From positions 2,313,001 to 2,377,000 of the forward strand of contig NZ_CP043051.1 of assembly GCF_008121495.1 (NCBI RefSeq): 64,000 nucleotides of DNA. Reading direction: 5' to 3'. Every line of letters starts with the position of its first letter. Positions within the stretch are counted from its first letter, which is position 1. This DNA is from Mediterraneibacter gnavus ATCC 29149. GTDB taxonomy: Bacteria > Bacillota > Clostridia > Lachnospirales > Lachnospiraceae. The position numbers and the translations under genes were made by a program. The notes beneath the pieces are model-generated. The model was not told the DNA's origin. It searched no databases and was given only the letters and a program-made list of their open reading frames with translations. This document shows, piece after piece, positions 16,905 to 25,459 of this stretch.

Positions 16905-17759
16905 TTAGCGGCTGTCACGGTTGCGTTTCCTCTGCAACTCACGCTCCAAAAGTTTGATGATGGTTTCCTCCATCTGCTTCGGCGTTGTGTTCTTCGGAAA
17001 GTATTTTTTCAGCTTGCTTGTGTTGATTTTCAAGGTTTCTTTCTGGTTGCCCTTTTCCTCCGTCATAATCGCAAATATCGTATCCATGTCAAGCCGCCCG
17101 CTCTGGCTTAACTGTTTCATCCGCTGTGCCTGTGAGAGTGAGGGCGTTGCTTCTTCGCTCTCCATCGTGGCAAAGAGGTTTTCCTGCTCGTCTTTCTTCA
17201 AGAAGGACAGTTCCACCGCAGGCGTGAGGGCGATTTTCCCCTCGTCCACCATCTGCAAAATCGGCGGTATCAGTTCCGTCAGGCGGATAAAACGCTGCAC
17301 GGTCATCCTGCCCACGCCGAAGCCCTGTGCCACCTTGTCGTCCGTCCGCAACTTCGTCACAACTTGTGACGAGGTTAAGTCTGTGCGGAAACCCTGCCGC
17401 TTCATGGCTTCGGATTTCATCTTGTAAGCAAACGCCCGCTCCGATGGCAGGATATTCTCACGCTGCAAATTGCTGTCTACAAGGGTGATGATGGCTCGGT
17501 CACGGTCTAAGGGCAGGACAAACGCAGGCACGGTATTTATCCCTGCAAGTTCAGAAGCACGGACACGCCGCTGTCCTGCAATCACTTCATAACCGTCCCC
17601 GTCCTCTTTCGGGCGTGTGATTATCGGCGTGACAATGCCAAATTCCTTGATGCTTTCCGCTAACTCTGACAGTGTTTCATCTTCTGCCACATGAAACGGA
17701 TTGTCGGGGAACGGGTACAAGTCTTTGGTCTTTAACACCTTAAAATCCTGTTTCTTCAT
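16905..17759 (-). CDS. ParB/Spo0J-family partition protein
   Basis: 284 residues. ParB N-domain motifs are visible: LSELAESIKEFGIVTPIITRP, YEVIAGQRRVRASELAGI (the GERR-like box) and a central helix-turn-helix (QGFGVGRMTVQRFIRLTELIPPI, in parts). The C-terminus is short and basic. No ParA is encoded beside it, so it may be a regulator or CTP-switch clamp on its own. It starts 8 bases after the relaxase stop. Confidence 0.88.
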   Translation of the reverse strand: MKKQDFKVLKTKDLYPFPDNPFHVAEDETLSELAESIKEFGIVTPIITRPKEDGDGYEVIAGQRRVRASELAGINTVPAFVLPLDRDRAIITLVDSNLQRENILPSERAFAYKMKSEAMKRQGFRTDLTSSQVVTKLRTDDKVAQGFGVGRMTVQRFIRLTELIPPILQMVDEGKIALTPAVELSFLKKDEQENLFATMESEEATPSLSQAQRMKQLSQSGRLDMDTIFAIMTEEKGNQKETLKINTSKLKKYFPKNTTPKQMEETIIKLLERELQRKRNRDSR

Positions 17760-17767
17760 TCACATAT

Positions 17768-18733
17768 CTACCTTTCTTTCGCTCTGCTTCTATGATTTTT
17801 CTGCAATTCTTCCAACACTTCGGGCGGTATTTTTGACAGCAGCCGCCCCATCTGCTCGTTGGTTCTCTGCAATTCAAATATCTTCTGATTCGCTTTCTGC
17901 ACCTTTAGTTCCTGCTCGTACTTTTCATCACGCATACGCCCCGCATAGTCTGATTCCTGCCCAATTCTCTCTTTCAAACTGTCGATATACGCCTGCTGTT
18001 TCCCGATTTCCTTAGAGAATTTCTCCACGTCTGGCAGCCATGCAGAGAGTAAATCTAACGCTTTATCCCTTTTCTTCCCTGCGTTAAAGGCGTTGATGTC
18101 GGATAGGGCAGACACGATTTCTTCATACTGTTTATCAAGCCTGCCGCCTAATTTATAGAGCCATGTGGGGACGTGTTTCCGCTTGGTTTCCATTGAGGAC
18201 TGCCCCCGTTCAAGCTGATTCCACCGTGAGGACATCCGCTCATGGTAGGCGGTCTGCCACTCGGATAATGATTTCTGGTTGCCTAAGATAGCTTTCGCTG
18301 ACAGCTTATTGTCTGGCGTAATCGGCACAAAGCAGAGGTGCATATGGGGCGTTCTCTCGTCCATATGGACGACAGCGGAGAGGATATTCTGCTTTCCAAC
18401 ACGCTCCGAAATGAAGTCAAGAGCCGTCTGGAAATACGCTTTTTGTTCTTCGGGCGGTAACTGGTTCATAAATTCTGGTGAAGCTGTGATGAGCGTTTCC
18501 ACCATCATCACGCTGTCTTTCCTTGTCCTGCACCCCGCTTCGGCTACCATGCGGTTAATCTCTTTCTTGTAGGTGTACTTTGGTGGTGCTATGAGATGGT
18601 AATTGTTTTTAGAGCGTTCCATATCTATATCTGGGTTGCTTTTGTAGGCTTCTTTCTTCCGCTCGTTGTGGCGTTCACAAGCCGCAACGCCGCCCGCTTT
18701 TCGTTTCTGGAAACGCAGGATTGCATAAGGCAT
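17768..18733 (-). CDS. MobV-family relaxase (Pre/Mob; TnpZ-like)
   Basis: 321 residues. The start MPYAILRFQKRK and NNYHL are typical of the Pre/Mob (MobV) family. The metal-binding triad is visible as His123, His130 and His132 in VVHMDERTPHMHL. A long coiled coil makes up the C-terminal third. It nicks the element at oriT and pilots the strand during mobilization by a helper. The frame is open for 57 further codons upstream, but GGAGGA lies 8 bases before ATG 18733 and the upstream part is made of DNA repeats, so 18733 is the start. A nic site of its family lies at 19029-19038. Confidence 0.92.
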   Translation of the reverse strand: MPYAILRFQKRKAGGVAACERHNERKKEAYKSNPDIDMERSKNNYHLIAPPKYTYKKEINRMVAEAGCRTRKDSVMMVETLITASPEFMNQLPPEEQKAYFQTALDFISERVGKQNILSAVVHMDERTPHMHLCFVPITPDNKLSAKAILGNQKSLSEWQTAYHERMSSRWNQLERGQSSMETKRKHVPTWLYKLGGRLDKQYEEIVSALSDINAFNAGKKRDKALDLLSAWLPDVEKFSKEIGKQQAYIDSLKERIGQESDYAGRMRDEKYEQELKVQKANQKIFELQRTNEQMGRLLSKIPPEVLEELQKNHRSRAKER

Positions 18734-18773
18734 AGGCGGATTCCTCCTTTCTTTCGGCGGGTGACCGTCCTTT

Positions 18774-18899
18774 GGGGTGACAGCGGTGACGGTGGTGACA
18801 GCAGTTTTGGGATACCCCCTGCCGACTGCCGCAACTGTCACCCTCACCCCCTGCATGACGGTCATGTCGATGATGACGGTGTTTTTGGGATACCCCCCT
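18774..18899 (+). repeat. Iteron-like repeats A and B (direct orientation)
   Basis: Copy A spans 18774-18820: units of GGTGACRGY, then TTTTGGGATACCCCCT. Copy B spans about 18853-18899: ATGACGG-type units, then TTTTTGGGATACCCCCCT. Both point towards the relaxase-distal side. They match repeats C and D (19178-19319) in opposite orientation. Confidence 0.8.
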
Positions 18900-19014
18900 C
18901 GCAAGAGCCGTCACCGTCATGCCGCCATTCTTTTATCCGAAGCCGTAAGGCGTAGGATAGCAGGGCACAGCCCTGCCTTAAGGGAGTCCAGAGGGAACGT
19001 CTGGCACACGACTT

Positions 19015-19084
19015 TGCAGGGCAAAGTGTAGTGTGTTACACCCTGTAAACGCAGTCGGAAAAATCGGAATGATTTTTCTGACCG
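19015..19084 (+). other. Putative origin of transfer with MobV nic site
   Basis: TAGTGTGTTA at 19029-19038 equals the nick region of the pMV158 MobM oriT (TAGTGTG/TTA). It sits in the loop of an inverted repeat GTGTA (19026-19030) and TACAC (19037-19041). The predicted nick is between 19035 and 19036. A second hairpin follows: GTCGGAAAAATC 19054-19065 with GATTTTTCTGAC 19071-19082. The MobV relaxase gene is 282 bases away. Confidence 0.82.
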
Positions 19085-19177
19085 CAGGGGTGGTTTTACA
19101 CGACCGAAAAGGGCGAGTAAATCTCACGCCTGCATTTTGCGTTTACGGGGTGTTCTCCCGTAGGGATGACAGCGGCA

Positions 19178-19319
19178 GGGTATCCTAAAATCACTGTCAC
19201 CACCGTCACTGCTGTCACCCGCAGGGCAGAGCCGCCAGCTTTACATGGCTTTAAGCGTCAATGACAGTAACAGGGGGGTATCCTAATATCGCTGTCACCA
19301 CCATCACCGCTGTCACCCG
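19178..19319 (-). repeat. Iteron-like repeats C and D (inverted relative to A and B)
   Basis: Copy C spans 19178-19222 and copy D 19273-19319. On the minus strand D reads GGGTGACAGCGGTGATGGTG, then a TGACAG unit and GGATACCCCCC, almost identical to copy A. D lies inside the 3' end of the RepA-like gene and encodes its GDSGDGGDS tail. Confidence 0.8.
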
Positions 19320-20283
19320 CCCTCCTTGCAAGGGCAATCCGCCTGCCGTCTTTCCTGCGGCTGTACTGGTAGCAGATACGGTTCTCGCTTAAAAATGTGG
19401 TGCGGTATTCATTCAGCCATTTCGTAATCACCGTGGGTATGGTTTCCGTTTCCCCCATAGCGGCTAACAGTTCCGTTGCCGTGCCTATCCATTCTTCCTT
19501 ATCCCTCATAAAATCCACCAACCGAAAAAGGACATCTGGTATCGTTTCTTTCGCAAGCTGCTCCTGCGTTTTCCGCTCCACAAGCTCCCAACGGCAATCA
19601 CGGAAACGCAGCGTGTATTCCTGATAAGGCGTGTCCCTGCCCGTCACATACAGCTTGGCGGTGTCAGACGCACGTTTCTCCTTTTCCAGAACAAAGGTAG
19701 CGTCCGCACTCCCCGTTAATCCTGTCGTCCCAGACACCTTGTTGAACACGTCGCTGTCATTCTGCTTTCGGATGTGGTGTACGACAATGACCGCCAGAGA
19801 GTGCCTGTCGGCAAAGTCTTTGATGAGGGAGATGTCCCCATAGTCGCTTGCATAGGCATTGTCTTTTGAAGCTGTACGGACTTTCTGCAAGGTATCAATG
19901 ACAATGAGCCTGCTGTCTGGGTAATCTTTCAGATAATCTTCAAGCTGCACGATAAGACCGTCTGACAGCTTGCAGCTTGCCACGGCAAAGTGGAGCCGCC
20001 CGCTTGCTTCGTCCGTCAAACGAAATAACCTGTCCTGTATGCGGCAGAACGTGTCCTCAAGGCAGAGGTAAAGCACATCGCCCTCCATTGTCGGCATATC
20101 CCATAAAGGGATTCCCTGCGACACGCATAAGCATAGCTTCAGCATGAGCCAGCTTTTGCCTATCTTCTGTGAGCCGCAGAACAGCGATAAGCCTGTCGGG
20201 ATAAGGCTGTCCACCACAAAGGATGGTTTCTCAAGCGGTTCATAAAGGAGCGTTTCGGCGTTGACTGTCTGTAACTTCTGCAT
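19258..20283 (-). CDS. RepA-like AAA/RecA-fold ATPase
   Basis: 341 residues. Walker A is GSQKIGKSW near residues 37-45, Walker B is RLIVIDTL near 125, and a VVHHIRKQ sensor segment follows, as in RepA/DnaB-type helicases of mobile elements (AAA_25). The C-terminal part contains a winged-helix-like region. The last ~15 residues are encoded by iteron repeat D, so the coding sequence and origin-like DNA overlap. It probably unwinds or replicates the excised circle. Confidence 0.83.
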   Translation of the reverse strand: MQKLQTVNAETLLYEPLEKPSFVVDSLIPTGLSLFCGSQKIGKSWLMLKLCLCVSQGIPLWDMPTMEGDVLYLCLEDTFCRIQDRLFRLTDEASGRLHFAVASCKLSDGLIVQLEDYLKDYPDSRLIVIDTLQKVRTASKDNAYASDYGDISLIKDFADRHSLAVIVVHHIRKQNDSDVFNKVSGTTGLTGSADATFVLEKEKRASDTAKLYVTGRDTPYQEYTLRFRDCRWELVERKTQEQLAKETIPDVLFRLVDFMRDKEEWIGTATELLAAMGETETIPTVITKWLNEYRTTFLSENRICYQYSRRKDGRRIALARRAGDSGDGGDSDIRIPPCYCH

Positions 20284-20912
20284 GGCTTTCCTCCTTTCGG
20301 GCGGTGTCTTTGTTTTCGTTGCACATAGGCGTTGACCTCCTTAAAAATAGATTTACTCCCACGGAAAAAAGTGAGAGTATGTAATGCCGCCAATCCCACA
20401 CAAATAAAAAACAGATTTCTATTTCGGGCGGTGTCGGTCACGGTTGGAGATATTTCTTCAATTTCCGCCTTTACTTTCTCCTTTGCAATCGCAACAGATT
20501 TCTGTATTGCCGAAGCGGTGCAATGCTCCATAGCGGCGATTTGGTAAAAATTGAACTCATACTCGTAGTAGAGCAGGAAACGCCGCCTTTGTATCTCTGG
20601 AAGGCTCCCAACCGCCTTATAGAGCGTTTCATTCCGTTCTTCCTCAACCATGCGTTCATCAAGGCTCTTAGGCACACGCAACGCCCGTCTGTAAAGGGTT
20701 TCGTCCCATACCTCGTTAAACTCCCTGTGCCGCTCGTCCCATTAGAAAAGATTCCTGTTCCTGCGCTCCATCTGCCGAAACTCCATAAAGAACTGTTCCG
20801 ACACTTCCAACTCGTGGGATTTGCCCTGCCCGTCCTTAAAGCTGATAAAATACCTTGTGCCGCTTTCCGTGGATTCCTCCCGAAGCGTGTATGCCTTAAC
20901 CCTGTATGCCAT
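20160..20912 (-). pseudogene. Sigma-70-like regulator gene with an in-frame stop
   Basis: ATG 20912 is preceded by AGGAGGACAACAGG. The frame reads MAYRVKAYTLREES... to RRNRNLF, then TAA at 20742-20744, then continues in the same frame with WDERHREFNEVWDETLYRRA and a sigma region 4-like part (SLPEIQRRRFLLYYEYEFNFYQIAAME, in parts; AIQKSVAIAKEKVKAEI). A single substitution (CAA to TAA would fit) explains the break. The frame runs on to 20160, overlapping the RepA-like start by 124 bases. The tail after KAEIEE looks atypical, so the 3' end may also be altered. Confidence 0.7.
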
Positions 20913-20995
20913 CCTGTTGTCCTCCTGCAAAAAATGAGTGAGGGGATTTCCATCCCTCACCCAGTAGCCCGCAGGATGGCAGGCTGTTTTAGAAG

Positions 20996-21421
20996 CTATA
21001 AAATTTTCCGCAGCTTCTTCCGCAGATGGTCTAACCTCGCATAGATGGCACCAGTCGTCAAATGCACAAGCGGGGCAATCTCCTTTGTGGAATACCCCTG
21101 CATTTTCAGCAGGACGATTTTCAAGGTACGCCCGTCCACCGTGACTAATACTTGATAGAGATTTTCGCTCTCAATCTCTTCCAGTAACTCCGCAACCGTA
21201 CCCACTTCCGCCTGCCGCTCCCTGCCTGCCATGTCCTCAAGATATTCCGCAACGTCATTCGTCCATCGGTAAAACCGCCTGTTGGAATTGAAGTCTGCCC
21301 TGTCCGCCATGCGTATCTGCTCAATGGTCGCTTCATCAACGCCGCACTCACGCAGCAGCTTTTCCTCCGCTTCTTTCCAGATACGCCATTTCCTGTCCTC
21401 CCGTCCGTGGTTGTATGCCAT
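20996..21421 (-). CDS. Sigma-70 region 4-like regulator of the element
   Basis: About 141 residues from ATG 21421, which has GGAGGAAG 6-8 bases upstream (a further upstream GTG/ATG would overlap that site). The N-terminal part is charged and helical. The C-terminal helix-turn-helix reads VLLKMQGYSTKEIAPLVHLTTGAIYARLDHLRKKLRKIL in parts, like sigma region 4. It probably controls expression of the element's transfer or excision genes. Confidence 0.75.
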   Translation of the reverse strand: MAYNHGREDRKWRIWKEAEEKLLRECGVDEATIEQIRMADRADFNSNRRFYRWTNDVAEYLEDMAGRERQAEVGTVAELLEEIESENLYQVLVTVDGRTLKIVLLKMQGYSTKEIAPLVHLTTGAIYARLDHLRKKLRKIL

Positions 21422-21463
21422 TCTTACTTCCTCCAATCAGAATTGATTGAGAGGGCAGAGAAA

Positions 21464-21501
21464 AGCCCCCTCATCTTCCCAAAGGAAAAAACAAGGGGGC
21501 T
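21464..21501 (-). terminator. Terminator after the minus-strand sigma-like gene
   Basis: On the minus strand AGCCCCC (plus 21495-21501) pairs with GGGGGCT (plus 21464-21470), followed by TTTTCT. It separates the 170-residue regulator from the 141-residue one. Confidence 0.65.
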
Positions 21502-21515
21502 GAACGCCTTAAATT

Positions 21516-22028
21516 TTAATTTTCTATTATCTTTCTTAGTTTTATTAGGATTCTGGCTTTGCGTTTGTTTACAACGCTCTGGGTTATGCCCAACCTCGCC
21601 CCGACTTCACGCTCGGAAAGTCCGTCAAAAAAGATTGCCTGTATCAGCTCCTGTTCACTATCCGACAGCAAAGGCAGGGCGGCTTTCAGCCTGTCCACCA
21701 TGACCGCATTGACAACGGTTTCTGCAATGTCCACCGCTTCATCAGTGATAAAGTCCAGAGGATTCCCCTCGCTGTCCGTAAATCCGTCGAGAGATAGCAG
21801 TCTATTCTTTGTATCTAATTTTTGCAGATAACGCCACCGTTCCTTGTCACGGTAGAAGTCTGTGTATTGCTCCCTCACGACTTCAAGCAGACAGCCTTGA
21901 ATGGGGATAAACAGCTTGTCCATATAGGTCTGGTCGGATTCCCTGCAACGGCAGAACTCCGTGTAGGATAATTCCACATAGCCGCCACTTTCTCTGATAT
22001 ATACCTTTCTTGGTGCATATTTCACCAT
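21516..22028 (-). CDS. Sigma-70 family-like regulator of the element
   Basis: About 170 residues from ATG 22028, preceded by GGGAGGTATTT. N-terminal VKYAPRKVYIRESGGYVELSY, a CRCRESDQTYMDK segment, and a C-terminal region 4 helix-turn-helix (LSDSEQELIQAIFFDGLSEREVGARLGITQSVVNKRKARILIKL, in parts). Similar regulators accompany clostridial Tn4451/ICE backbones. No region 2 is complete enough to call a classic sigma factor. Confidence 0.78.
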   Translation of the reverse strand: MVKYAPRKVYIRESGGYVELSYTEFCRCRESDQTYMDKLFIPIQGCLLEVVREQYTDFYRDKERWRYLQKLDTKNRLLSLDGFTDSEGNPLDFITDEAVDIAETVVNAVMVDRLKAALPLLSDSEQELIQAIFFDGLSEREVGARLGITQSVVNKRKARILIKLRKIIEN

Positions 22029-22467
22029 AAATACCTCCCATCTGAATTTTTGAAATGTAAAAAATCCAGATGGAGAGGCGGAGAACGACACCGCATATCA
22101 GAAACAGCCCTACGGCACTTTCCAACAAAAATCGACAAAAGAAAAACCGCAAAGGCTCTGTGACCTTTACGGTTATAGGAAATAGTAATTCTATTGTATG
22201 GAGATTGTACTTCTACTTTCAAGGTGAGAAGTACCGTTGCACTGGCAGAAATTTTTTTAACTGGTTTCCTGCCGTTCTCTGATATGCTATGTATTGATAA
22301 ATTTTGCTTCGTATGAGCAGATAGATAACTGCCCGAAAAAAGGACATAAAAAAATCCCTCCAAATTTAAAAACAAATTCAGAGGGTAATTTAGGGTATAA
22401 CAAAATAACCCACCCGAATATCGTTTTTTTTATTTGGTGAGTTTGTTCTTTCAAATACGAAACAAAA
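22029..22467. other. Non-coding stretch between sigma-like gene and KTR gene
   Basis: No gene seen. It holds a minus-strand terminator-like hairpin at 22356-22385 (CCCTC-AAATTT with AAATTC-GAGGG, followed on the minus strand by T7) and an inverted repeat GTACTTCT/AGAAGTAC at about 22207-22233 that may be a regulator site before the sigma-like gene. Confidence 0.55.
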
Positions 22468-22510
22468 AGAGCCGATGATTCGTGAATTGTTCCACAATTT
22501 CATCGGCTCT
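22468..22510 (-). terminator. Terminator of the tet(O)-KTR transcript
   Basis: AGAGCCGATGA (22468-22478) and TCATCGGCTCT (22500-22510) form a perfect 11-bp stem. On the minus strand it is followed by TTTTTG, six bases after the KTR stop codon. Confidence 0.88.
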
Positions 22511-22515
22511 GCGTC

Positions 22516-22689
22516 TTAAGCGTCTGGCTCTTTGATGACAGTTATCTTCAAGTTGTCAACTTTAATCAATCTTTCTTGTCTGCATTTTGGACAATAAAGG
22601 GGATAATTCTCCAAAACAGTGTCCTTCCTAATTTTATTACGGGTTTTGCTCCCACAAACAGGACACAATATCCATTCGCATTTCATCAT
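22516..22689 (-). CDS. Cysteine-rich KTR-domain small protein
   Basis: 57 residues from ATG 22689: MMKCEWILCPVCGSKTR, NKIRKDTVLENYPLYCPKC, and a basic end. CPVCG and CPKC form a zinc-ribbon-like pair. The KTR protein regularly accompanies tet genes in Firmicute elements. Its function is unknown to me. It lies 52 bases after tet(O) and shares its terminator. Confidence 0.85.
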   Translation of the reverse strand: MMKCEWILCPVCGSKTRNKIRKDTVLENYPLYCPKCRQERLIKVDNLKITVIKEPDA

Positions 22690-22740
22690 AATTAGTCTCT
22701 AATCCTTTCAAATCTCATTTTATATGACTTTTGCAAGCTG

Positions 22741-24660
22741 TTAAGCTAACTTGTGGAACATATGCCGAACCTTATCTATACGGCTATTCGGGCGGCGGGG
22801 TTGGCAAATAAATTTACCAATAGCTGGCTGGTATCCTTTTAACTCTGTCAAGCAGACTCCCTGCCCATTTGTGAAATAAGTTAAATCGTTCCTGTATTCT
22901 TGAATACATCTAGCAGGGATTTCTCCTTTCAGAATGACCTCGTCATTCTTTATCTGAGTACTTACAATATCTGCACAATACCTTGGAGCATCATGATACG
23001 CCCGTGAGAGATATTCCTGCGGTGCATAAATTTCAAAGTGGAGATATGGCTCTAATAGTTCTGTCCCTGCTTTTTTTAAAGCCTGCTCCAATACGATAGG
23101 GGAAAGCAGCCGAAAGTCTGCGGGGGTACTTACAGGACTATAATACAATCCATATTCAAAACAGATTTTACAGTCTGTCACTTTCCATCCATACAGCCCC
23201 TGCTCGCAGCCATAAAGAACCCCCTCCATAACCGCATTTTGGAACGATTGATTTAAATATCCAAGTGAAACTCTGCTTTCATACTGCACTCCGCTTCCAA
23301 TAGGGAGCGGCTCTATGGACAACCCGACAGAAGCCCAGAAAGGATTTGGCGGGACTTCTATGTGGATGGTATATTCTGCTTTTCTAAGCGGTCTTTCCAT
23401 ATATATAACAGTAGGCTCTTTTATTTCTGCCTCCACATGATATTTTTCCTCAAGGATGGCACAAATGACTTCCATCTGCACATTCCCCAAAAAAGAAAGT
23501 ATAATCTCATGCGTTGTAGTATCCACATAATATTTTAAAAGAGGGTCGCCATCTGAAATTTCTGTAAGTGCCCCAAGCAATATTTCCCGCTGTTCAGATT
23601 TCTTTACTGCAATCGTTGTTTGGAGCATAGGGAGAGGATTTTCAATAAATTTTCTCTGCGGCAACAGTATTTCGTTCCCCAAAATACTGTTTAGCTGCAA
23701 AACATCATTTGGTAAAATTACAATATCACCAGAGCAGGCTGTATCGGATGAATATAATTCACCGTTTGTCGGAACACACATCTCTGTGATTTTTATTTTC
23801 TCTTTTTCAGATATTCTAATAACATCCCTCAAATGCAATGTTCCGCTATATATACGCACATAAACAAAACGCCGCCTTTTCTCTGAATATTCAATCTTAA
23901 AAACCTGCCCGCATAGTTCAGATTGACCTTCAGGCGTTGATGAATAAAATTTACTGGCAATTACTTCTATAAGCTGCCGAATCCCCAGATTGTTTTTAGC
24001 GCTTCCGTGATAAACGGGAAATAACGTTCCGTTTTGGAATCTCCTGTTTTCTTCCTGTTCCAGTTCTGACATTTTAAACGGTTTCCCTGACATATATTTC
24101 TCTAATAGTTCATCGTTTCCCATAATTACCGCATCCCACTGTTCCATATCGTCATTGTCCGTTACATTTATATGGGGATGCTGCCCAACCTTTTGCTTCA
24201 CTATAATTTCCGAAGAAAGCTTTGCTTTCATTTCCCGATATACCATTGGCAAATCAATCCCCTCTTGGTCAATTTTATTGATGAAAAAAATTGTCGGAAT
24301 CTTCATTATCTGTAGTGCATGAAACAGTATACGGGTCTGTGCCTGTATGCCATCCTTTGCAGAAACTAATAATACTGCTCCGTCTAATACGGATAAAGAA
24401 CGGTATACTTCCGCCAAAAAATCCATATGGCCTGGCGTATCTATAATGTTGACTTTTACATCCTCCCACTGAAAAGATGTCACTGCTGTCTGGATAGTGA
24501 TTCCCCTTTGACGCTCCAAATTCATTGTATCTGTCCTTGTTGTGCCTTCATCTACGCTCCCTAGTTCTGCAATTGCACCACTGGTATACAATAAACTTTC
24601 CGTTAATGTTGTCTTTCCTGCGTCAACGTGAGCCAGAATGCCTAAGTTAATTATTTTCAT
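22741..24660 (-). CDS. tet(O): Tetracycline resistance ribosomal protection protein Tet(O)
   Basis: 639 residues, the exact Tet(O) length. It starts [20 protein letters not shown] with G1 AHVDAGKT (10-17), then DTPGH (G3) and NKID (G4). The whole sequence matches Tet(O) as I remember it, with only scattered differences, and differs clearly from Tet(W) and Tet(M). It is an EF-G-like GTPase that removes tetracycline from the 30S subunit. AGGAGGAAAATCAC precedes the ATG. Expression is governed by the leader peptide and attenuator upstream. Which Tet(O) variant, or whether it is mosaic, needs an alignment. Confidence 0.96.
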   Translation of the reverse strand: MKIINLGILAHVDAGKTTLTESLLYTSGAIAELGSVDEGTTRTDTMNLERQRGITIQTAVTSFQWEDVKVNIIDTPGHMDFLAEVYRSLSVLDGAVLLVSAKDGIQAQTRILFHALQIMKIPTIFFINKIDQEGIDLPMVYREMKAKLSSEIIVKQKVGQHPHINVTDNDDMEQWDAVIMGNDELLEKYMSGKPFKMSELEQEENRRFQNGTLFPVYHGSAKNNLGIRQLIEVIASKFYSSTPEGQSELCGQVFKIEYSEKRRRFVYVRIYSGTLHLRDVIRISEKEKIKITEMCVPTNGELYSSDTACSGDIVILPNDVLQLNSILGNEILLPQRKFIENPLPMLQTTIAVKKSEQREILLGALTEISDGDPLLKYYVDTTTHEIILSFLGNVQMEVICAILEEKYHVEAEIKEPTVIYMERPLRKAEYTIHIEVPPNPFWASVGLSIEPLPIGSGVQYESRVSLGYLNQSFQNAVMEGVLYGCEQGLYGWKVTDCKICFEYGLYYSPVSTPADFRLLSPIVLEQALKKAGTELLEPYLHFEIYAPQEYLSRAYHDAPRYCADIVSTQIKNDEVILKGEIPARCIQEYRNDLTYFTNGQGVCLTELKGYQPAIGKFICQPRRPNSRIDKVRHMFHKLA

Positions 24661-24701
24661 GTGATTTTCCTCCTATCAACACCCAAAAAAGGGCATAAAA
24701 A

Positions 24702-24733
24702 TACCCAGTGATAAATACTCCTATCACTGGGTA
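24702..24733 (-). terminator. tet(O) leader attenuator hairpin
   Basis: TACCCAGTGATA (24702-24713) and TATCACTGGGTA (24722-24733) form a perfect 12-bp stem with an 8-base loop. On the minus strand TTTTTATGCCCTTTTTTGGG follows. This is the conserved terminator of the tet(M)/tet(O) leader, at which transcription stops unless drug-slowed translation of the leader alters folding. Confidence 0.88.
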
Positions 24734-24884
24734 AATAACTCCAATAGCCCCAAAACACTTATATGTTTTCGGGCATATAAAATTACATGATAAAAGTATT
24801 CTTAAACTGGGTACAAAAAACTAAGCCCCATATTAAAAGTGAAACGGGACTGCTACTTTTTGTTCCCACTATCAAATTGACAGT

Positions 24885-24908
24885 TTATTTAAGAATACCT
24901 TGCCGCAT
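24885..24908 (-). CDS. tet(O) leader peptide, 7 residues
   Basis: The minus strand reads MRQGILK and a TAA stop, preceded by AAGGAGTTAATAAAT. Bases around its end (CTTAAATAAACTG) can pair with CAGTTTAAG about 75 bases downstream, as expected of an attenuation leader. Confidence 0.7.
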   Translation of the reverse strand: MRQGILK

Positions 24909-24940
24909 ATTTATTAACTCCTTGTATAATACTGAATCTA

Positions 24941-24969
24941 ATTATATTCCTTAACCCTTTATTTGTCAA
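24941..24969 (-). promoter_or_regulatory. Promoter of tet(O)
   Basis: On the minus strand TTGACA (24964-24969) and TATAAT (24941-24946) are consensus and separated by 17 bases. The transcript then has a leader of roughly 270 bases before tet(O). Confidence 0.9.
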
Positions 24970-25026
24970 GCTGACAAACTAAAGCAGAAAAAGCGGCAGG
25001 ATTTCCCCCTGCCACTAATCATCTGT

Positions 25027-25401
25027 TTATGCAAAAATAATTTCCTTTTCCACAATCTCCCTCGCACAAGCCCTTATGTTATTGAGGCATCCTGTCCATT
25101 CTAAGGCGTTTTCTGCCTTTAGCTGTTCCGTTATGCCCTGTGCCTGTTTCATACCCTCTATGAGCCTTTCAAAGCGTTCCTGTGCCTGTCTGTTGATGTC
25201 GGCAAGGTAGGCGTTTAGCCTGCCGCTTGTAAGAAGATTGGTGTATGTAACTTTACGGTACTGTTTTAGATAATCTAAATGCCGTTGCCCCCAGATGCCT
25301 ATTGCCTGTTCTTCTTCGGCGGGTACAGTTAAGCACGGTATCAAATAATCCCCTTGCCTTTCGTATTTGCCGCCCAGTTCCTCAAATAATGATTTTGCCA
25401 T
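25027..25401 (-). CDS. tnpV: TnpV transposon protein
   Basis: 124 residues: SLFEELGGKYERQGDYLIPCL, IGIWGQRHLDYLKQYRKVTYTNLLTSGRLNAYLADINRQAQER (in parts) and a terminal AREIVEKEIIFA. This is the TnpV family, named from Tn4451. Its function is not established. GGAGGTAACAGACA precedes the ATG. It lies at the right end of the element, 56 bases from the core. Confidence 0.88.
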   Translation of the reverse strand: MAKSLFEELGGKYERQGDYLIPCLTVPAEEEQAIGIWGQRHLDYLKQYRKVTYTNLLTSGRLNAYLADINRQAQERFERLIEGMKQAQGITEQLKAENALEWTGCLNNIRACAREIVEKEIIFA

Positions 25402-25459
25402 TGTCTGTTACCTCCACATTCTTTTTTATTTTGAATGTCCGCAAAATCCGTCCTACATC

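Larger units (their letters stand above)
14455..25459. mobile_element. Tn4451-like mobilizable transposon carrying tet(O), about 11.0 kb
   Basis: The element interrupts a P-type ATPase gene. Core dinucleotide TC is present at both ends (14455-14456 and 25458-25459; GA on the other strand, as for TnpX-type recombinases). Inside each end, exactly 11 bases from the core, lies TTTTGCGGACA in inverted orientation (14468-14478 and 25436-25446). Joining 14456 to 25460 restores TTC-GAT, i.e. Phe-Asp-Lys-Thr-Gly-Thr in frame. Cargo and backbone run on the minus strand: serine recombinase, two small proteins, ParB, MobV relaxase, RepA-like ATPase, sigma-like genes, KTR protein, tet(O), TnpV. There are no conjugation-channel genes, so it is mobilizable rather than self-transmissible. 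Confidence 0.92.

Noticed and set aside
18734-18904. Upstream extension of the relaxase by 57 codons
   Set aside because: The extension encodes the DNA repeats and the good ribosome site lies after it, before ATG 18733.
25367-25459. A frame that enters the ATPase C-terminal part from the element
   Set aside because: It overlaps the TnpV start in antisense, has no ribosome site, and encodes no recognisable N-terminus; the C-terminal ATPase part is a gene fragment, not a new gene.
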